This document shows, in pieces, positions 32,738 through 42,256 of a stretch of DNA of 64,000 nucleotides; position 1 is the first letter of the stretch; the number at the start of each line of letters is the position of its first letter. The DNA is taken from contig NZ_JAEUAK010000002.1 of assembly GCF_019511345.1 (NCBI RefSeq), forward strand, positions 496,001 through 560,000, in the 5' to 3' direction. The notes below the pieces were generated by a model. It ran no database searches and was not told the origin of the DNA. It was given only the letters and a program-made list of their open reading frames with translations. The position numbers and the translations under genes are program-made. This stretch comes from Rhizobium mesosinicum. Its GTDB lineage: Bacteria; Pseudomonadota; Alphaproteobacteria; Rhizobiales; Rhizobiaceae.

Positions 32738-33421
32738 ATGATCAAGCTAACCCTCATCAGTCATCACCTCTGCCCCTATGTGCAGCGCGCCGCGATCACG
32801 CTCCTCGAAAAGGGCGTGCCATTCGAGCGCATCAACATCGATCTTGCTGACAAGCCGGATTGGTTCCTGAAAATTTCACCGCTCGGCAAGGTGCCACTGC
32901 TCCGGATACAAGAGGACGATGGCCGCGAAGAGGTGTTATTCGAAAGCAGCGTCATCTGCGAATATCTGGAGGAAACGCAGGCGGGTGCTGCTTTGCATCC
33001 CACCGACGCGCTGACCCGTGCCCGCCATCGCGGATGTATGGAATTCGGCTCTTCCGTGCTTTCCGATCTCTGGGGCTATGAGACGGCGCAGGATACGGCG
33101 CAGATGGAGGCCAAGCACAAGGCGCTTGTAGCCAAGTTTGCAACTATCGAGGGGGCGCTGGCAGACGGACCGTATTTCGCCGGGGCGAACTTCAGCCTCG
33201 TCGACGCGGTCTTCGGGCCGATCTTTCGATACTTCGATCTGTTCGATACGCTCGGCGATAGTCCCATCTTCGATGGGCTTGAGCGGGTCAAGCGTTGGCG
33301 CAAGGCGTTGTCGGAGCGGGCAAGCGTCCGGGGCGCCGTTGGCGAAGACTATCCGCAGCGCCTGATGGAATTCCTTCAGAAGCATAATTCGGTCCTGCTC
33401 CGGCTGCCCGCCGCCGCTTGA
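32738..33421 (+). CDS. Glutathione S-transferase family protein
   Basis: 227 residues from the ATG at 32738 with GGGAGAC just upstream. The thioredoxin-like N-domain reads LISHHLCPYVQRAAITLLEK, with a Cys-Pro at the usual active-site position, and PLGKVPLL before the cis-Pro turn; FESSVICEYLEE ends the glutathione-binding half. The helical C-domain follows. It is probably an omega/DHAR-like enzyme acting on small electrophiles. Controlled by the divergent MarR protein. A GC-rich hairpin follows at 33434-33459. Confidence 0.88.
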   Translation: MIKLTLISHHLCPYVQRAAITLLEKGVPFERINIDLADKPDWFLKISPLGKVPLLRIQEDDGREEVLFESSVICEYLEETQAGAALHPTDALTRARHRGCMEFGSSVLSDLWGYETAQDTAQMEAKHKALVAKFATIEGALADGPYFAGANFSLVDAVFGPIFRYFDLFDTLGDSPIFDGLERVKRWRKALSERASVRGAVGEDYPQRLMEFLQKHNSVLLRLPAAA

Positions 33422-33433
33422 CGCCTGCGCACT

Positions 33434-33459
33434 GGCGGCCGGACATGCATCCGGCCGCC
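33434..33459 (+). terminator. Hairpin terminator after the GST gene
   Basis: A perfect 10-bp stem, GGCGGCCGGA with TCCGGCCGCC, loop CATGCA, followed by TTCAAAT. The T-run is weak but the stem is strong. It separates the GST gene from the aminopeptidase. Confidence 0.7.
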
Positions 33460-33550
33460 TTCAAATCGGATGCTGCGCGCTTCATTTTCGCCGTAAAGGG
33501 GTCTAAGTCTTTCACCTCCCGTCGCAGACATCAGAAGGCAGGTTGATCCC

Positions 33551-34804
33551 ATGACGTTCATGCCCCAGAGCCACAGCTCCGTTGATCCCGGCAAACTTGA
33601 GAAACTTGCGGAAGTCGCCATCAAGGTGGGTCTGCAGCTTGAACAAGGGCAGGATCTCGTCATCACCGCCCCGGTCGTGGCGCTGCCACTGGTGCGGCTG
33701 ATCACCAAACACGCCTATCTCGCCGGCGCTGGCCTGGTTTCGACCTTCTATTCCGACGAAGAGACGACGCTTGCCCGCTATCAGTATGGCAGTGACGAGA
33801 GCTTCGACCGGGCTTCCGGCTGGCTTTATGACGGCATGGCGAAGGCCTATGAGAAGGGTGCCGCCCGTTTGGCTATTGCCGGCGACAACCCCATGCTGCT
33901 GTCGGAACAGGATCCGAGCAAGGTCGGCCGCGCCAACCGCGCCAATTCCACGGCTTACAAGCCAGCGCTGGAGAAGATCTCCAACTTCGACATCAACTGG
34001 AACATCGTCTCCTACCCTAATCCTTCCTGGGCGAAGGTCGTCTTCCCCGACGATCCGGAAGCAATTGCGGTCGCCAAGCTCGCCAAGGCGATCTTTGCAG
34101 CGTCGCGTGTCGACGTGCCTGATCCGATCGCAGCCTGGGCCGAGCATAACGCCGATCTGCGCAAACGCTCGTCCTGGCTGAACGGCGAGCGTTTCGCCTC
34201 TCTGCATTTCACCGGGCCAGGCACGGACCTGACCGTAGGCCTGGCAGACGGCCATGAATGGCATGGCGGCGCCTCGACGGCAAAGAACGGCATTACCTGC
34301 AATCCGAATATCCCGACCGAGGAAGTCTTCACCACGCCGCATGCTTTGCGCGTGGAAGGGCATGTGTCGAGCACCAAACCGCTCTCACATCAAGGTACAT
34401 TGATCGACAATATCCGCGTGCGTTTCGAGGGCGGCCGCATCGTCGAGGCCAAGGCCTCACGCGGCGAGGAAGTGCTGAACAAGGTGCTCGATACGGATGA
34501 AGGCGCCCGCCGGCTGGGTGAAGTGGCGTTGGTGCCGCATTCCTCGCCGATCTCGGCAAGCGGCATCCTCTTCTACAACACGCTGTTCGACGAAAACGCC
34601 TCCTGTCATATCGCGCTCGGCCAGTGCTATTCGAAATGCTTCCTCGACGGCGCCTCGCTGAGCCAGGAGCAGATCAAGGCCCAGGGCGGGAATTCCAGCC
34701 TGATCCATATCGACTGGATGATCGGCTCCGACAAGGTCGATATCGACGGAATCAAGCCCGATGGCTCGCGGGTGCCGGTGATGCGACAGGGCGAGTGGGC
34801 GTAA
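33551..34804 (+). CDS. M29 family aminopeptidase (AmpS/AmpT type)
   Basis: 417 residues, the family's normal length. The C-terminal metal-binding half shows LGEVALVPHSSPIS, FYNTLFDENASCHIALGQCY and IDWMIGSDKVDIDG, which hold the Glu, His and Asp ligands of the two-metal site. It is a cytoplasmic dimeric broad-specificity metallo-aminopeptidase. Convergent with the EamA exporter gene, whose 3' end it overlaps by 53 nt. The exact in vivo substrate is unknown. Confidence 0.9.
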   Translation: MTFMPQSHSSVDPGKLEKLAEVAIKVGLQLEQGQDLVITAPVVALPLVRLITKHAYLAGAGLVSTFYSDEETTLARYQYGSDESFDRASGWLYDGMAKAYEKGAARLAIAGDNPMLLSEQDPSKVGRANRANSTAYKPALEKISNFDINWNIVSYPNPSWAKVVFPDDPEAIAVAKLAKAIFAASRVDVPDPIAAWAEHNADLRKRSSWLNGERFASLHFTGPGTDLTVGLADGHEWHGGASTAKNGITCNPNIPTEEVFTTPHALRVEGHVSSTKPLSHQGTLIDNIRVRFEGGRIVEAKASRGEEVLNKVLDTDEGARRLGEVALVPHSSPISASGILFYNTLFDENASCHIALGQCYSKCFLDGASLSQEQIKAQGGNSSLIHIDWMIGSDKVDIDGIKPDGSRVPVMRQGEWA

Positions 34805-35675
34805 CAACGCCCGCCTTCGGCATCAGGCTGCGCTGGCTGAGCCAGACGCTGGCCAGAACCATGGCAAAACCGACAAGCTGGCTTGGCGTCAGGTTCTGGC
34901 CTAGCGCCAGCCAGCCGAGTACCGTCGCGACGACTGGGCTCAAGAAGCCCAGTGACGCCGCGGCCGAAGGCTCTATGCGCGAGAGGCCGCGGAACCACAG
35001 CAGATAGGTGAAGGCAGCGCCGACGAGGTCGAGCCAGACAATGCCGAGGATATTGGCTGTCGTTGGCACAGGCAGCGTCGGTTCCAGGAAGAAGGCCACG
35101 GGCGCGAGCAGAACGCCGCCTGCGGTCAATTGCCAGGATGTAAAGGTGAGGCTGGAGACTGGCGGCTGCCAACGGCGGGTCAACACCGTGCCGAAGGCCA
35201 TGGAGAGCGCGCCGGCAAGACCTGCGGCAACACCAACGGGATCGAGTGCCGCCCTCGGTGTCAGCACCAGAAGTGCCACGCCCGCCATGCCGATCAGGCC
35301 GCCGATAACGGCAATGAAGCGGATTGGCTTGCCTAGGAAAAGGCGCGAGAGCGCAATGACGATCAGCGGCTGCACGGCGCCGACTGTCGCGGCCACGCCG
35401 CCGGGCAGGCGATAGGCGGAAACGAAGAGCATTGCCCAGAAGAACGAGAAGTTCAGCGCCCCGAGAACGAAGGCACGGCCCCACCAGATGCCTGTGGGCA
35501 GCTTCCGGACAATCAGCAACAGAAGCAGGCCGGCCGGCAGCGCCCGTAGCGTGGCAACGGTGAGCGGGTAACCCTGCGGCAGGAAGGATGTCGTAACGAA
35601 ATAGGTACTGCCCCAGATGGTGGGCGCGATCGCAGTCATCAACACATCGGCAGCATAGCGAAAGTTTGTCTTCAT
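34752..35675 (-). CDS. EamA/DMT family transporter
   Basis: 307 residues with ten predicted membrane helices in two EamA repeats, the first beginning IAPTIWGSTYFVTTSF. GGVAATVGAVQPLIV and EPSAAASLGFLSPVVATVLG are the conserved helix 3-4 blocks of each repeat. DMT proteins export metabolites or amino acids. It is divergent from a MarR gene over an 81-nt gap with a perfect 18-bp palindrome, so expression is presumably derepressed by a MarR ligand. The last 53 nt overlap the convergent aminopeptidase gene. Confidence 0.9.
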   Translation of the reverse strand: MKTNFRYAADVLMTAIAPTIWGSTYFVTTSFLPQGYPLTVATLRALPAGLLLLLIVRKLPTGIWWGRAFVLGALNFSFFWAMLFVSAYRLPGGVAATVGAVQPLIVIALSRLFLGKPIRFIAVIGGLIGMAGVALLVLTPRAALDPVGVAAGLAGALSMAFGTVLTRRWQPPVSSLTFTSWQLTAGGVLLAPVAFFLEPTLPVPTTANILGIVWLDLVGAAFTYLLWFRGLSRIEPSAAASLGFLSPVVATVLGWLALGQNLTPSQLVGFAMVLASVWLSQRSLMPKAGVVTPTRPVASPAPASHRA

Positions 35676-35718
35676 TTCAAGAATCTCTACTTCAAGATAA
35701 ATTCAGGGTAACACTTTT

Positions 35719-35736
35719 TATCTTGACGTCAAGATA
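35719..35736. promoter_or_regulatory. Perfect 18-bp palindrome, MarR operator candidate
   Basis: TATCTTGACGTCAAGATA is fully self-complementary and lies 20 nt before the MarR ATG. A half-site TCAAGATAAA occurs at about 35692-35701, close to the EamA start. The spacing suits two-site repression of both divergent genes. Confidence 0.8.
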
Positions 35737-35756
35737 CCTGCTGATATCGATGCACC

Positions 35757-36254
35757 ATGGGCAGAACCAAAGAAGACCACGTGGACAGGATTCTGGCGCA
35801 ATGGCGGCGCGAGCGGCCGGAGCTTGATGTCGAACCAATGGGCATCTTCGGTCGGCTGAAGCGGCTGACGACCCATATTGGCCGCGAGGTGGACGCGGTG
35901 CTTCTCAAGTACGGGCTCTCCTCCTCCGCCTTCGATGTACTGGCCACGCTTCGCCGCTCCGGCTTCCCCTATCGGCTCTCGCCGGGGGAACTGCTCGGCA
36001 TGACGATGGTGAGTTCCGGCACGATGACGAACCGGATCGATCAGCTGGAAAAAGCCGGCTTCGTGGAGCGTCTGTTTAACCCCGAAGACCGGCGTAGCGT
36101 GCTGATTGCGCTGACCGAGAAGGGTTTGGCAACAGTGGAAGAAGCTGTCGGCGCGCATGTCGCCAACCAGCAGCGGCTGACGTGCAACCTGACGGCAGAA
36201 GACAAAGCCGATCTCGACCGGTTGCTCAGAAAATTCCTGTCGGAATTCGAATAG
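35757..36254 (+). CDS. MarR family transcriptional regulator (EamA-linked)
   Basis: 165 residues, a winged-helix MarR protein. The recognition region is LLGMTMVSSGTMTNRIDQLE, followed by the wing NPEDRRSVLIALTEKGL. The N-terminus has the dimerisation helices. It probably represses itself and the divergent transporter through the palindrome at 35719-35736. It ends exactly where the convergent flavodoxin-fold gene ends. Confidence 0.9.
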   Translation: MGRTKEDHVDRILAQWRRERPELDVEPMGIFGRLKRLTTHIGREVDAVLLKYGLSSSAFDVLATLRRSGFPYRLSPGELLGMTMVSSGTMTNRIDQLEKAGFVERLFNPEDRRSVLIALTEKGLATVEEAVGAHVANQQRLTCNLTAEDKADLDRLLRKFLSEFE

Positions 36255-36845
36255 TCAGACGGCTGCCAGTGCCTTTCGAACGCGCTCCAGATGCGTCTTG
36301 CGCTTGGCGTCGGTCGTGCGGTCCATATCGTGCAGGCTCAACATCCGGAACTTCACTCGCTTGGCGCAGAAATTGGCGATCCCGCGCTTCAACAGACGGC
36401 GAACGGGGTTGCCCATATAGACATGCACCAGCCACCAGGGCGAACCTGTCGTCGTCAGCGCGTAGAGCAGCTTGATATTGGTGAGCTGCGGTACGATGCG
36501 GCCGCCGGCGGTATCATGGGTGAAGGCGACACCAGGCGCAAAGACGCGATCGATGAAACCCTTCAGAATGGCAGGGAAATTGAACCACCACTGCGGAAAG
36601 ACCAAAACGAGTCCATCGGCTGCCTTCAGTCGATCGACAATACCGGCCACGGCTGAAGTGTCGTAGGGCACATCAAAATAACCACGGCGCTCGGCTTCGG
36701 ACAGGCGCGGATCGAAATCTTCTGCGTAGAGATCGAGAAGATCGACGACATGGCCGGAGGCTTCCAGTGCTTCGCGGGCTGCGCGCGCCACCGAGGCGGC
36801 AAAGCTTTCCGGCAGCGGATGGGCAAGTACCAGCAGAATGCGCAT
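36255..36845 (-). CDS. NAD(P)H-dependent flavodoxin-fold oxidoreductase
   Basis: 196 residues of the NQO/KefF/MdaB-like family. It starts MRILLVLAHPLPESFAASVA with the FMN phosphate loop. FPQWWFNFPAILKGFIDRVF is the typical flavin-contacting segment, and TTGSPWW follows. It would reduce quinones or similar compounds with two electrons. Separated from the upstream xseA gene by 2 nt, so it is translated from the same transcript. The natural acceptor is unknown. Confidence 0.9.
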   Translation of the reverse strand: MRILLVLAHPLPESFAASVARAAREALEASGHVVDLLDLYAEDFDPRLSEAERRGYFDVPYDTSAVAGIVDRLKAADGLVLVFPQWWFNFPAILKGFIDRVFAPGVAFTHDTAGGRIVPQLTNIKLLYALTTTGSPWWLVHVYMGNPVRRLLKRGIANFCAKRVKFRMLSLHDMDRTTDAKRKTHLERVRKALAAV

Positions 36846-36847
36846 TG

Positions 36848-38428
36848 CTAAAACAGGCTTCCCTGTTTCGATGGCTCGCCAGCCTTGACCGTGCGCTTCC
36901 TGGCCCCTGATGGCGCAGCGCCGCCTTCCGTCGTCATGGCGCCGACGCGGCCGTCGGCGAACTCAATGGCGATGCCCATGCCGGCGGAGAGGGTCGATGC
37001 CTGGGAGACCGGCCTGTTATCCTCGTCGCGGATGACCGCGTAGCCGCGCTTCAGCACATTTTTGTAGGAAAGCGATTGCAGCACACGATCCTGCGCGGAA
37101 AGCTCGGCGCGTGCTCGGGTGAGTTGATGGCGGATGGCGGTGTCGGCGTGGCGTGAAAGGTTGCCGAGCCGCTCACGGCCGCGGTCTGTCTGAGTCTTCA
37201 GCCGGGCGGGCAGCGAGGCAAGAATTGCTTCGGCGCGTTCGATGCGCGACTTCGAGCGGTCGAGCAGGCGTTCGACGGTGCGCTCGGCACGGGCCATACG
37301 TTCGTTCAAAAGCTGTCGGCGCTCGGTGATGCGGTTTGAGAGCACGTCCGGCCGTAGATGCGAGGCGGCACGTTCGAAACCGCGGCGCTTATTGATGGTG
37401 TTGAGCTCCAGCCCGCGGCCGAGACCGGCAGCGGCCTCATCGAAGCGGCGACGGGGCAGCGCCAGGAGCTGATCGAGCGACGGCAGGGCCCGCATCAAGG
37501 CGCGGACGGACTGGCGGCGCTGATCCATCTGGCGGCTCATGCATCCCTGCAGGCGGGCAGTGAGACCTGCGACCTGGGCCTCAAGCTCGGCCTTGACGGG
37601 CACCGCCATTTCGGCAGCGCCGGTTGGCGTCGGGGCGCGGACATCGGCTGCGTAATCGATCAGCGTCCAGTCGGTCTCGTGGCCGACCGCGGAGATCAGC
37701 GGAATCCGGCTATTGGCTGCGGCTCGCACGACGATTTCGTCGTTGAAGCTCCAGAGATCTTCGAGGCTGCCGCCGCCGCGGGCGACGATCAGCACGTCAG
37801 GGCGCGGAATTCCGCCGCCAGGCTCCAGGGCATTAAAGCCGTTGATGGCGTTCGCCACCTCCTCGCCGGAACCTTCGCCCTGCACCTTGACCGGCCAGAC
37901 GATGACATGGACGGGGAAACGGTCGGAGATGCGGTGCAGAATATCGCGGATGACGGCGCCCGTCGGCGAAGTCACGACACCGATTACCTTAGGCATGAAA
38001 GGCAGACGCTTCTTGCGCGCAGCATCAAACAGACCTTCGGCACCAAGGCGGCGCTTGCGCTCCTCGATCAGCGCCATCAATGCGCCCGCGCCGGCGGGCT
38101 CCAGCGTCTCGATGACGATCTGGTATTTGGAAGAGCCGGGGAAGGTTGTGACCTTGCCGGTGGCGATGACCTCCATCCCCTCTTCCGGCCGAAACTTCAG
38201 GCGGGAAAAAGTGCCCTTCCAGATGACCGCATCGATACGCGCGCGGTCGTCCTTCAGCGAGAAATAAGCATGGCCCGAGGAATGCGGGCCGCGATAACCT
38301 GAAATCTCGCCGCGCACACGTATCTGATCGAAGGCTGTCTCGACGGTCCGCTTGATGGAACCGGAGAGTTCCGACACCGAATATTCTGCAAGATTGGTAG
38401 GCGAATCGCCATCAAAGACATTGCTCAT
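36848..38428 (-). CDS. xseA: Exodeoxyribonuclease VII large subunit
   Basis: 526 residues. The N-terminal OB domain begins [16 protein letters not shown] and includes [20 protein letters not shown]. The catalytic region has [33 protein letters not shown] and [21 protein letters not shown] long charged coiled-coil part follows, then the C-terminal segment [20 protein letters not shown]. With XseB it degrades single-stranded DNA. XseB is not encoded next to it. The flavodoxin-fold gene is downstream in the same direction. Confidence 0.96.
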   Translation of the reverse strand: MSNVFDGDSPTNLAEYSVSELSGSIKRTVETAFDQIRVRGEISGYRGPHSSGHAYFSLKDDRARIDAVIWKGTFSRLKFRPEEGMEVIATGKVTTFPGSSKYQIVIETLEPAGAGALMALIEERKRRLGAEGLFDAARKKRLPFMPKVIGVVTSPTGAVIRDILHRISDRFPVHVIVWPVKVQGEGSGEEVANAINGFNALEPGGGIPRPDVLIVARGGGSLEDLWSFNDEIVVRAAANSRIPLISAVGHETDWTLIDYAADVRAPTPTGAAEMAVPVKAELEAQVAGLTARLQGCMSRQMDQRRQSVRALMRALPSLDQLLALPRRRFDEAAAGLGRGLELNTINKRRGFERAASHLRPDVLSNRITERRQLLNERMARAERTVERLLDRSKSRIERAEAILASLPARLKTQTDRGRERLGNLSRHADTAIRHQLTRARAELSAQDRVLQSLSYKNVLKRGYAVIRDEDNRPVSQASTLSAGMGIAIEFADGRVGAMTTEGGAAPSGARKRTVKAGEPSKQGSLF

Positions 38429-39002
38429 CTCCCCTTTCTATTTTGATCGCTTCCAAACGGAAAGATCGGGGTAGGTGAAGGGCGAATTTTTATCCAAAAA
38501 TTGGTGGGGGACCCAAGAAATAGGGATATCGCTACTCTCAAAAAAAACTTAGTATCACTCATGTTCGTAGGGAGTGGCGAACACCGACCCGAAAATGAGC
38601 ATGCTGATGACAGTGAAAATTCTCCGTCGATGACGACGCGGGAGCGATCGCCTTTCTCATCATCGCTATGCTCAACCTCATAGGAATCGGCTCGCGCTCT
38701 TTCTGGACTATCGGCTGATCAGACGGGATCGAATTGTCAGCGTCGTGCTGCTTCGTTCAACGCTGTGGTTGCACCTGAAGACTTCCGTTTACGTAAGTGA
38801 AAAAGTAACGGAACTTTTCAGCCTGTAACAGAGTTGATCTGGATCGGAACACATACCCGGCGCGAGCCGGAGGAAATGCCGTCAGGTGAACGCATCCGTA
38901 ACCATGGCTGCAAGTGCAGCTTTCGTTAAGGGTGGCAAATAAACTTTTGTTAGCGGAGGACGCCTAGGTTCCTCGCAAACGACCTGAAGAAGAGGTGACG
39001 AC
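38429..39002. other. 574-nt intergenic region between xseA and the small membrane protein gene
   Basis: No intact gene seen. Near 38473 is an inverted repeat AATTTTT-ATCC-AAAAATT. A short frame around 38620-38720 reads AIAFLIIAMLNLIGIGSRSF and ends WTIG-stop, resembling the last membrane segment of a transporter, but it is preceded by a stop. An RpoE2-like promoter candidate is at 38810-38835. The stretch may be a deletion scar in which an upstream gene was lost. Confidence 0.5.
38810..38835 (+). promoter_or_regulatory. RpoE2/EcfG-type promoter candidate
   Basis: GGAAC-N19-TT, matching the rhizobial general-stress consensus GGAAC-N18/19-TT. It lies about 170 nt before the small membrane protein gene, which is a long leader, so the link is tentative. 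The consensus is short and chance matches occur. Confidence 0.35.
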
Positions 39003-39245
39003 ATGATCATCCTGACAGCAACTACACTCGGCCTCACGGTCGGTTTCATGCGCTCGGCCAGCGTCATCGCGCTTGTCGCCATGCTGATCGGCGTCACCTT
39101 TGCGTTCGCCGCCATAGCCTCCGGCGGCGCGGTATCATTCCTGGCGCTTCTCTACACGATCATCGGCTACAATGCCGGCCTGCTGCTTTATCTCGGCGGC
39201 CTTTTCACCACCGATCGCCTGCGGGCTGTGCTGGTCCACTCCTGA
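39003..39245 (+). CDS. Small membrane protein, 80 residues
   Basis: 80 residues, almost wholly hydrophobic, with two to three predicted membrane spans (SVIALVAMLIGVTFAFAAIA and FLALLYTIIGYNAGLLLYLG). A clear SD (AAGAAGAGGTGA) precedes the ATG. I do not recognise a named family; such short membrane proteins are common in exopolysaccharide and stress loci. A possible RpoE2 promoter lies upstream. It is convergent with the large membrane glycosyltransferase-like gene, 11 nt away. Confidence 0.7.
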   Translation: MIILTATTLGLTVGFMRSASVIALVAMLIGVTFAFAAIASGGAVSFLALLYTIIGYNAGLLLYLGGLFTTDRLRAVLVHS

Positions 39246-39256
39246 AAGACAGGGCG

Positions 39257-41107
39257 TCAGTCCGGCTTCCTCAGATAGCGAAAGAACTGGACGCCGCTGT
39301 CAGACGCTTTCGGCAACGGGTCGAGATAGCCTGGGATATTGCCCTTGCCAAGCTGCGCATAAAGCCCCTCGGGCTTCAATCTGGCGATTTCACGTGTCTG
39401 CAGATCATCCGGGCAGAAGGCAAGCACGGAGACGCCCGCTCCCTTCAGAAATGCTTCAGCCTCCTGCGGCTCGGCCAGACCGATATGCATCTCGGTCAGC
39501 ATCCCACCTTGATTGCGATGATAAGGCGCCGACAAAACACGGTTGGCGGTATAGCGTAGGATCGGTACACCCATTTCCGACGGCGCCGAGACGAGACCGG
39601 CAGGCAAGCCGCCAAGCGGCGCGAGTGCCTGCCTGGAGGAACATGAGGGGCTCCCCGGCTCGTCAGCAGTCTTTGTCTTATTGATCTGCATTTCGACGAG
39701 CGCGCCGCCGACTGCCCATGCGGCCGGCACGCTTGCCAGAACCGTGATGATGTAGACGAGAGCCGCCGCCGCATTCTCGCTATCGCCGTTCAACACGCGC
39801 CTGATGTCGATGATCAACAGCGCCAGCGGCAGGATAGAAAGCAAATTTGCAAAGACGGCGCCCCGCACCTGGACCAGCGCAACGGCCCAACTGACGCTCA
39901 AGAGCGCCAGAAGGATAAGATGGACCTGCATGCGATCGCCCTGCACGGAGCGGAAAATGCAGACGGCGATCGCGAGCAGGCCGGGCGCATAAAATGCGCC
40001 GAGGGAAAAGGGATCCGTCCGGCCGAGCGCGAGAATGGATTGCGCTTCCGAGACATTGCGCAGCCAGAGCTCGACCAGCATAGGATCGAGATCGGCAAGC
40101 GGATTGCGCAGGCAGTCGGGCGCAATGACCATGGCCGAACCGAAAACGGCGGCGCCGACCGCCGCAAGCACTGTAAAACGCAAGCCGCGGCCGAGACGGC
40201 TGGCAAAGAGTGCGGAGGCAAGCAGCAGGCTGCCACCGATGGTCGCCAGGCTGTAGAAGCCGAGCGAGAGATTGTCGCACGTGACCGCCGAATAGCGCTG
40301 TGGCGGCACGGTCGCAAAGAAGAGGATGCTGATCGCAACAGCGAGGCTAAGGCCGAAAGCTCTCGTGGCGGCGGCAAAGGGCCCGCCTTCCCAGACCCAG
40401 AGAAACGCCACGACCAAGCAATAAATGGCAACAAAAGGCGTGGTTTCCGCGCCGATCGCGATCGCCAATGCGGCCGACACGCCGGCGACGGCGTAGTTCC
40501 ATGCGCGCTGCTTTTCATCGAAAAGCAGCGCCACCATGGTTGCAACGAGCGCGAGTTGGGCATTGTGATGATCGATGGCGCCGGGCGCAAAGCGATTACC
40601 GGTATAGATCGCCATGCCGGCCAGGCAGAAGGACAAGTGCATGCCGGCAAGGCTGCCGACGCGCTGGCCGGCAAGGCCCATGGCAAGCATAGCAGGAAAA
40701 ACGAGCGACAGGGGCCAGACCACGAGTGCGGCAGCTTCCGCGGCATCATGGCCGAGGAAGAGGCCGAAGAAGCGGATGAGCGCAGCGATCGGCAGGTCGA
40801 TCAGCCGCGACCAGTGCATGAGCGTGCCTTCGCCGAGGCCGAGCCGATACTGCATCAAATCGAACCAGCCCTGCCCGTTCAGGAAATCCCTGACCTCCAC
40901 GAGGCGCATGCCGTCGTCATTATCGGGGCCGACATAATCGACCGGCCCCCCTGCGTATTTCATGACGGTGATAATGCCGATTAGAACAAGGCTGTAGATG
41001 AGGGCGGATGGCAGGAGACGCGTCAGCATCTGCCGAATACTGTCGATAATTCCAGTCCTGGCTGATGCGGATTGCGCCTTGGCGATCGGCTGCACTGCGT
41101 TCATCAT
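39257..41107 (-). CDS. Multi-spanning membrane protein, GT-C glycosyltransferase-like
   Basis: 616 residues with about eleven to thirteen hydrophobic spans and a C-terminal soluble part. The first extracytoplasmic loop has GPDNDDGMRLVEVRDFLNGQ, matching the acidic first loop (DDxxR) of STT3/PMT-type GT-C enzymes that use polyprenyl-phosphate sugars. The soluble end contains conserved Cys (SCSS, FCPDDL). Divergent from a GT2/GtrA pair that would make and flip such a donor, so the three probably decorate a surface polymer together. Acceptor unknown. ATGATG at the start leaves a 1-codon ambiguity. Confidence 0.75.
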   Translation of the reverse strand: MMNAVQPIAKAQSASARTGIIDSIRQMLTRLLPSALIYSLVLIGIITVMKYAGGPVDYVGPDNDDGMRLVEVRDFLNGQGWFDLMQYRLGLGEGTLMHWSRLIDLPIAALIRFFGLFLGHDAAEAAALVVWPLSLVFPAMLAMGLAGQRVGSLAGMHLSFCLAGMAIYTGNRFAPGAIDHHNAQLALVATMVALLFDEKQRAWNYAVAGVSAALAIAIGAETTPFVAIYCLVVAFLWVWEGGPFAAATRAFGLSLAVAISILFFATVPPQRYSAVTCDNLSLGFYSLATIGGSLLLASALFASRLGRGLRFTVLAAVGAAVFGSAMVIAPDCLRNPLADLDPMLVELWLRNVSEAQSILALGRTDPFSLGAFYAPGLLAIAVCIFRSVQGDRMQVHLILLALLSVSWAVALVQVRGAVFANLLSILPLALLIIDIRRVLNGDSENAAAALVYIITVLASVPAAWAVGGALVEMQINKTKTADEPGSPSCSSRQALAPLGGLPAGLVSAPSEMGVPILRYTANRVLSAPYHRNQGGMLTEMHIGLAEPQEAEAFLKGAGVSVLAFCPDDLQTREIARLKPEGLYAQLGKGNIPGYLDPLPKASDSGVQFFRYLRKPD

Positions 41108-41260
41108 GATAGCCAGGTCGTTGCGTGATGGGCAAACCTTAACCTTGGCTTATCAAGAAAGTGTAAACCACGCGACGTGACAGGTTTCGTTCCTCATAGG
41201 GGCTTGTTAACGCCGCGTGGCGTAAATTCACCACGGTTTCTTTGTAACGAGTGTAACCCT

Positions 41261-42256
41261 ATGGCGCGATCGCTCAGCGACAGTCCCGATATTGCCGTTC
41301 TGCTTCCCTGCTACAACGAAGCGGCGACCGTCGGCCCTGTCGTCAGGGGGTTTCGGGCGGCCCTGCCCGATGCGCACATCCATGTCTACGACAACAATTC
41401 CACCGACGGCACGGCGCTGTCTGCCATGCTCGCCGGCGCAGATGTGGTGCGCGAGCGGCGTCAGGGCAAAGGCCATGTGGTACGGCGCATGTTCGCCGAT
41501 ATCGATGCCGACATCTACATCATCGCCGACGGCGACGGGACCTATGCGCCTGAGGATGCTGAAGAACTGGTGCGGACGCTGCTGACGGAACGGGCCGATA
41601 TGGTGGTCGGTACGCGGCGCGGCGTGCATGACGATGCCGGCCGGCAGGGACATGCTTTCGGCAACCGGCTGTTCAACATCCTCTATCGCGCAATTTTCGG
41701 GCCCGACTTCACTGATATCTTCTCCGGCTACCGGGCCTTTTCACGCCGTTTCGTCAAGAGCTTCCCCGCGGTTTCCGGCGGTTTCGAGATCGAAACGGAA
41801 ATGTCGGTGCATGCGTCACGGCTCAAACTGCCTGTCAGCGAACTGGAACTGCATTATGGCCGGCGCCCGGAGGGCTCGCATTCGAAGCTCTCGACCTTCC
41901 GCGACGGCGGCAAGATCCTCTGGATGTTCGCCATGCTGATGAAGGAGACGCGGCCTTTCGCTTTCTTCGGCACGATCAGCGCCCTCTTCATGCTGGCAAG
42001 CCTCGTATTCATGGGGCCGGTGCTGGCGGAATATTTTGCGACCGGCCTCGTAAGCCGCCTGCCGACCTGGGTGCTTTCGACGGCGCTGGCGATGATCTCT
42101 ATTATGCTGTTTACTGCCGGCGTGATCCTCGATTCCGTTGCGCGGGCGCGGGCAGAGCAGTTGCGCATCCATTATATGAGCCTCGCAGCGCCGGTTTCGG
42201 CAAAGGATAAAACGTCAGCCATAACGCTCGATGGCAAGAAGGCGGATGCCGCATGA
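41261..42256 (+). CDS. GT2 family glycosyltransferase (dolichol-phosphate-mannose-synthase-like)
   Basis: 331 residues from the ATG at 41261; the frame is open from 41177 but that part has no Shine-Dalgarno or family sequence. The GT-A domain has VLLPCYNEAATVGPVV, the DxD-type IIADGDGTYAPEDAEEL, and FSGYRAFSRRFVKSFP. Two C-terminal membrane helices (about 245-300) follow. Such enzymes load a sugar onto undecaprenyl phosphate on the cytoplasmic side. Its stop overlaps the gtrA start by 4 nt. Confidence 0.9.
   Translation: MARSLSDSPDIAVLLPCYNEAATVGPVVRGFRAALPDAHIHVYDNNSTDGTALSAMLAGADVVRERRQGKGHVVRRMFADIDADIYIIADGDGTYAPEDAEELVRTLLTERADMVVGTRRGVHDDAGRQGHAFGNRLFNILYRAIFGPDFTDIFSGYRAFSRRFVKSFPAVSGGFEIETEMSVHASRLKLPVSELELHYGRRPEGSHSKLSTFRDGGKILWMFAMLMKETRPFAFFGTISALFMLASLVFMGPVLAEYFATGLVSRLPTWVLSTALAMISIMLFTAGVILDSVARARAEQLRIHYMSLAAPVSAKDKTSAITLDGKKADAA

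Noticed and set aside
41143..41157. CtrA site upstream of the GT-C-like gene (TTAACCTTGGCTTAT)
   Set aside because: One base off the TTAA-N7-TTAA consensus, with no supporting context. Similar near-matches occur near 7015 and 11274, so I kept only the perfect site.
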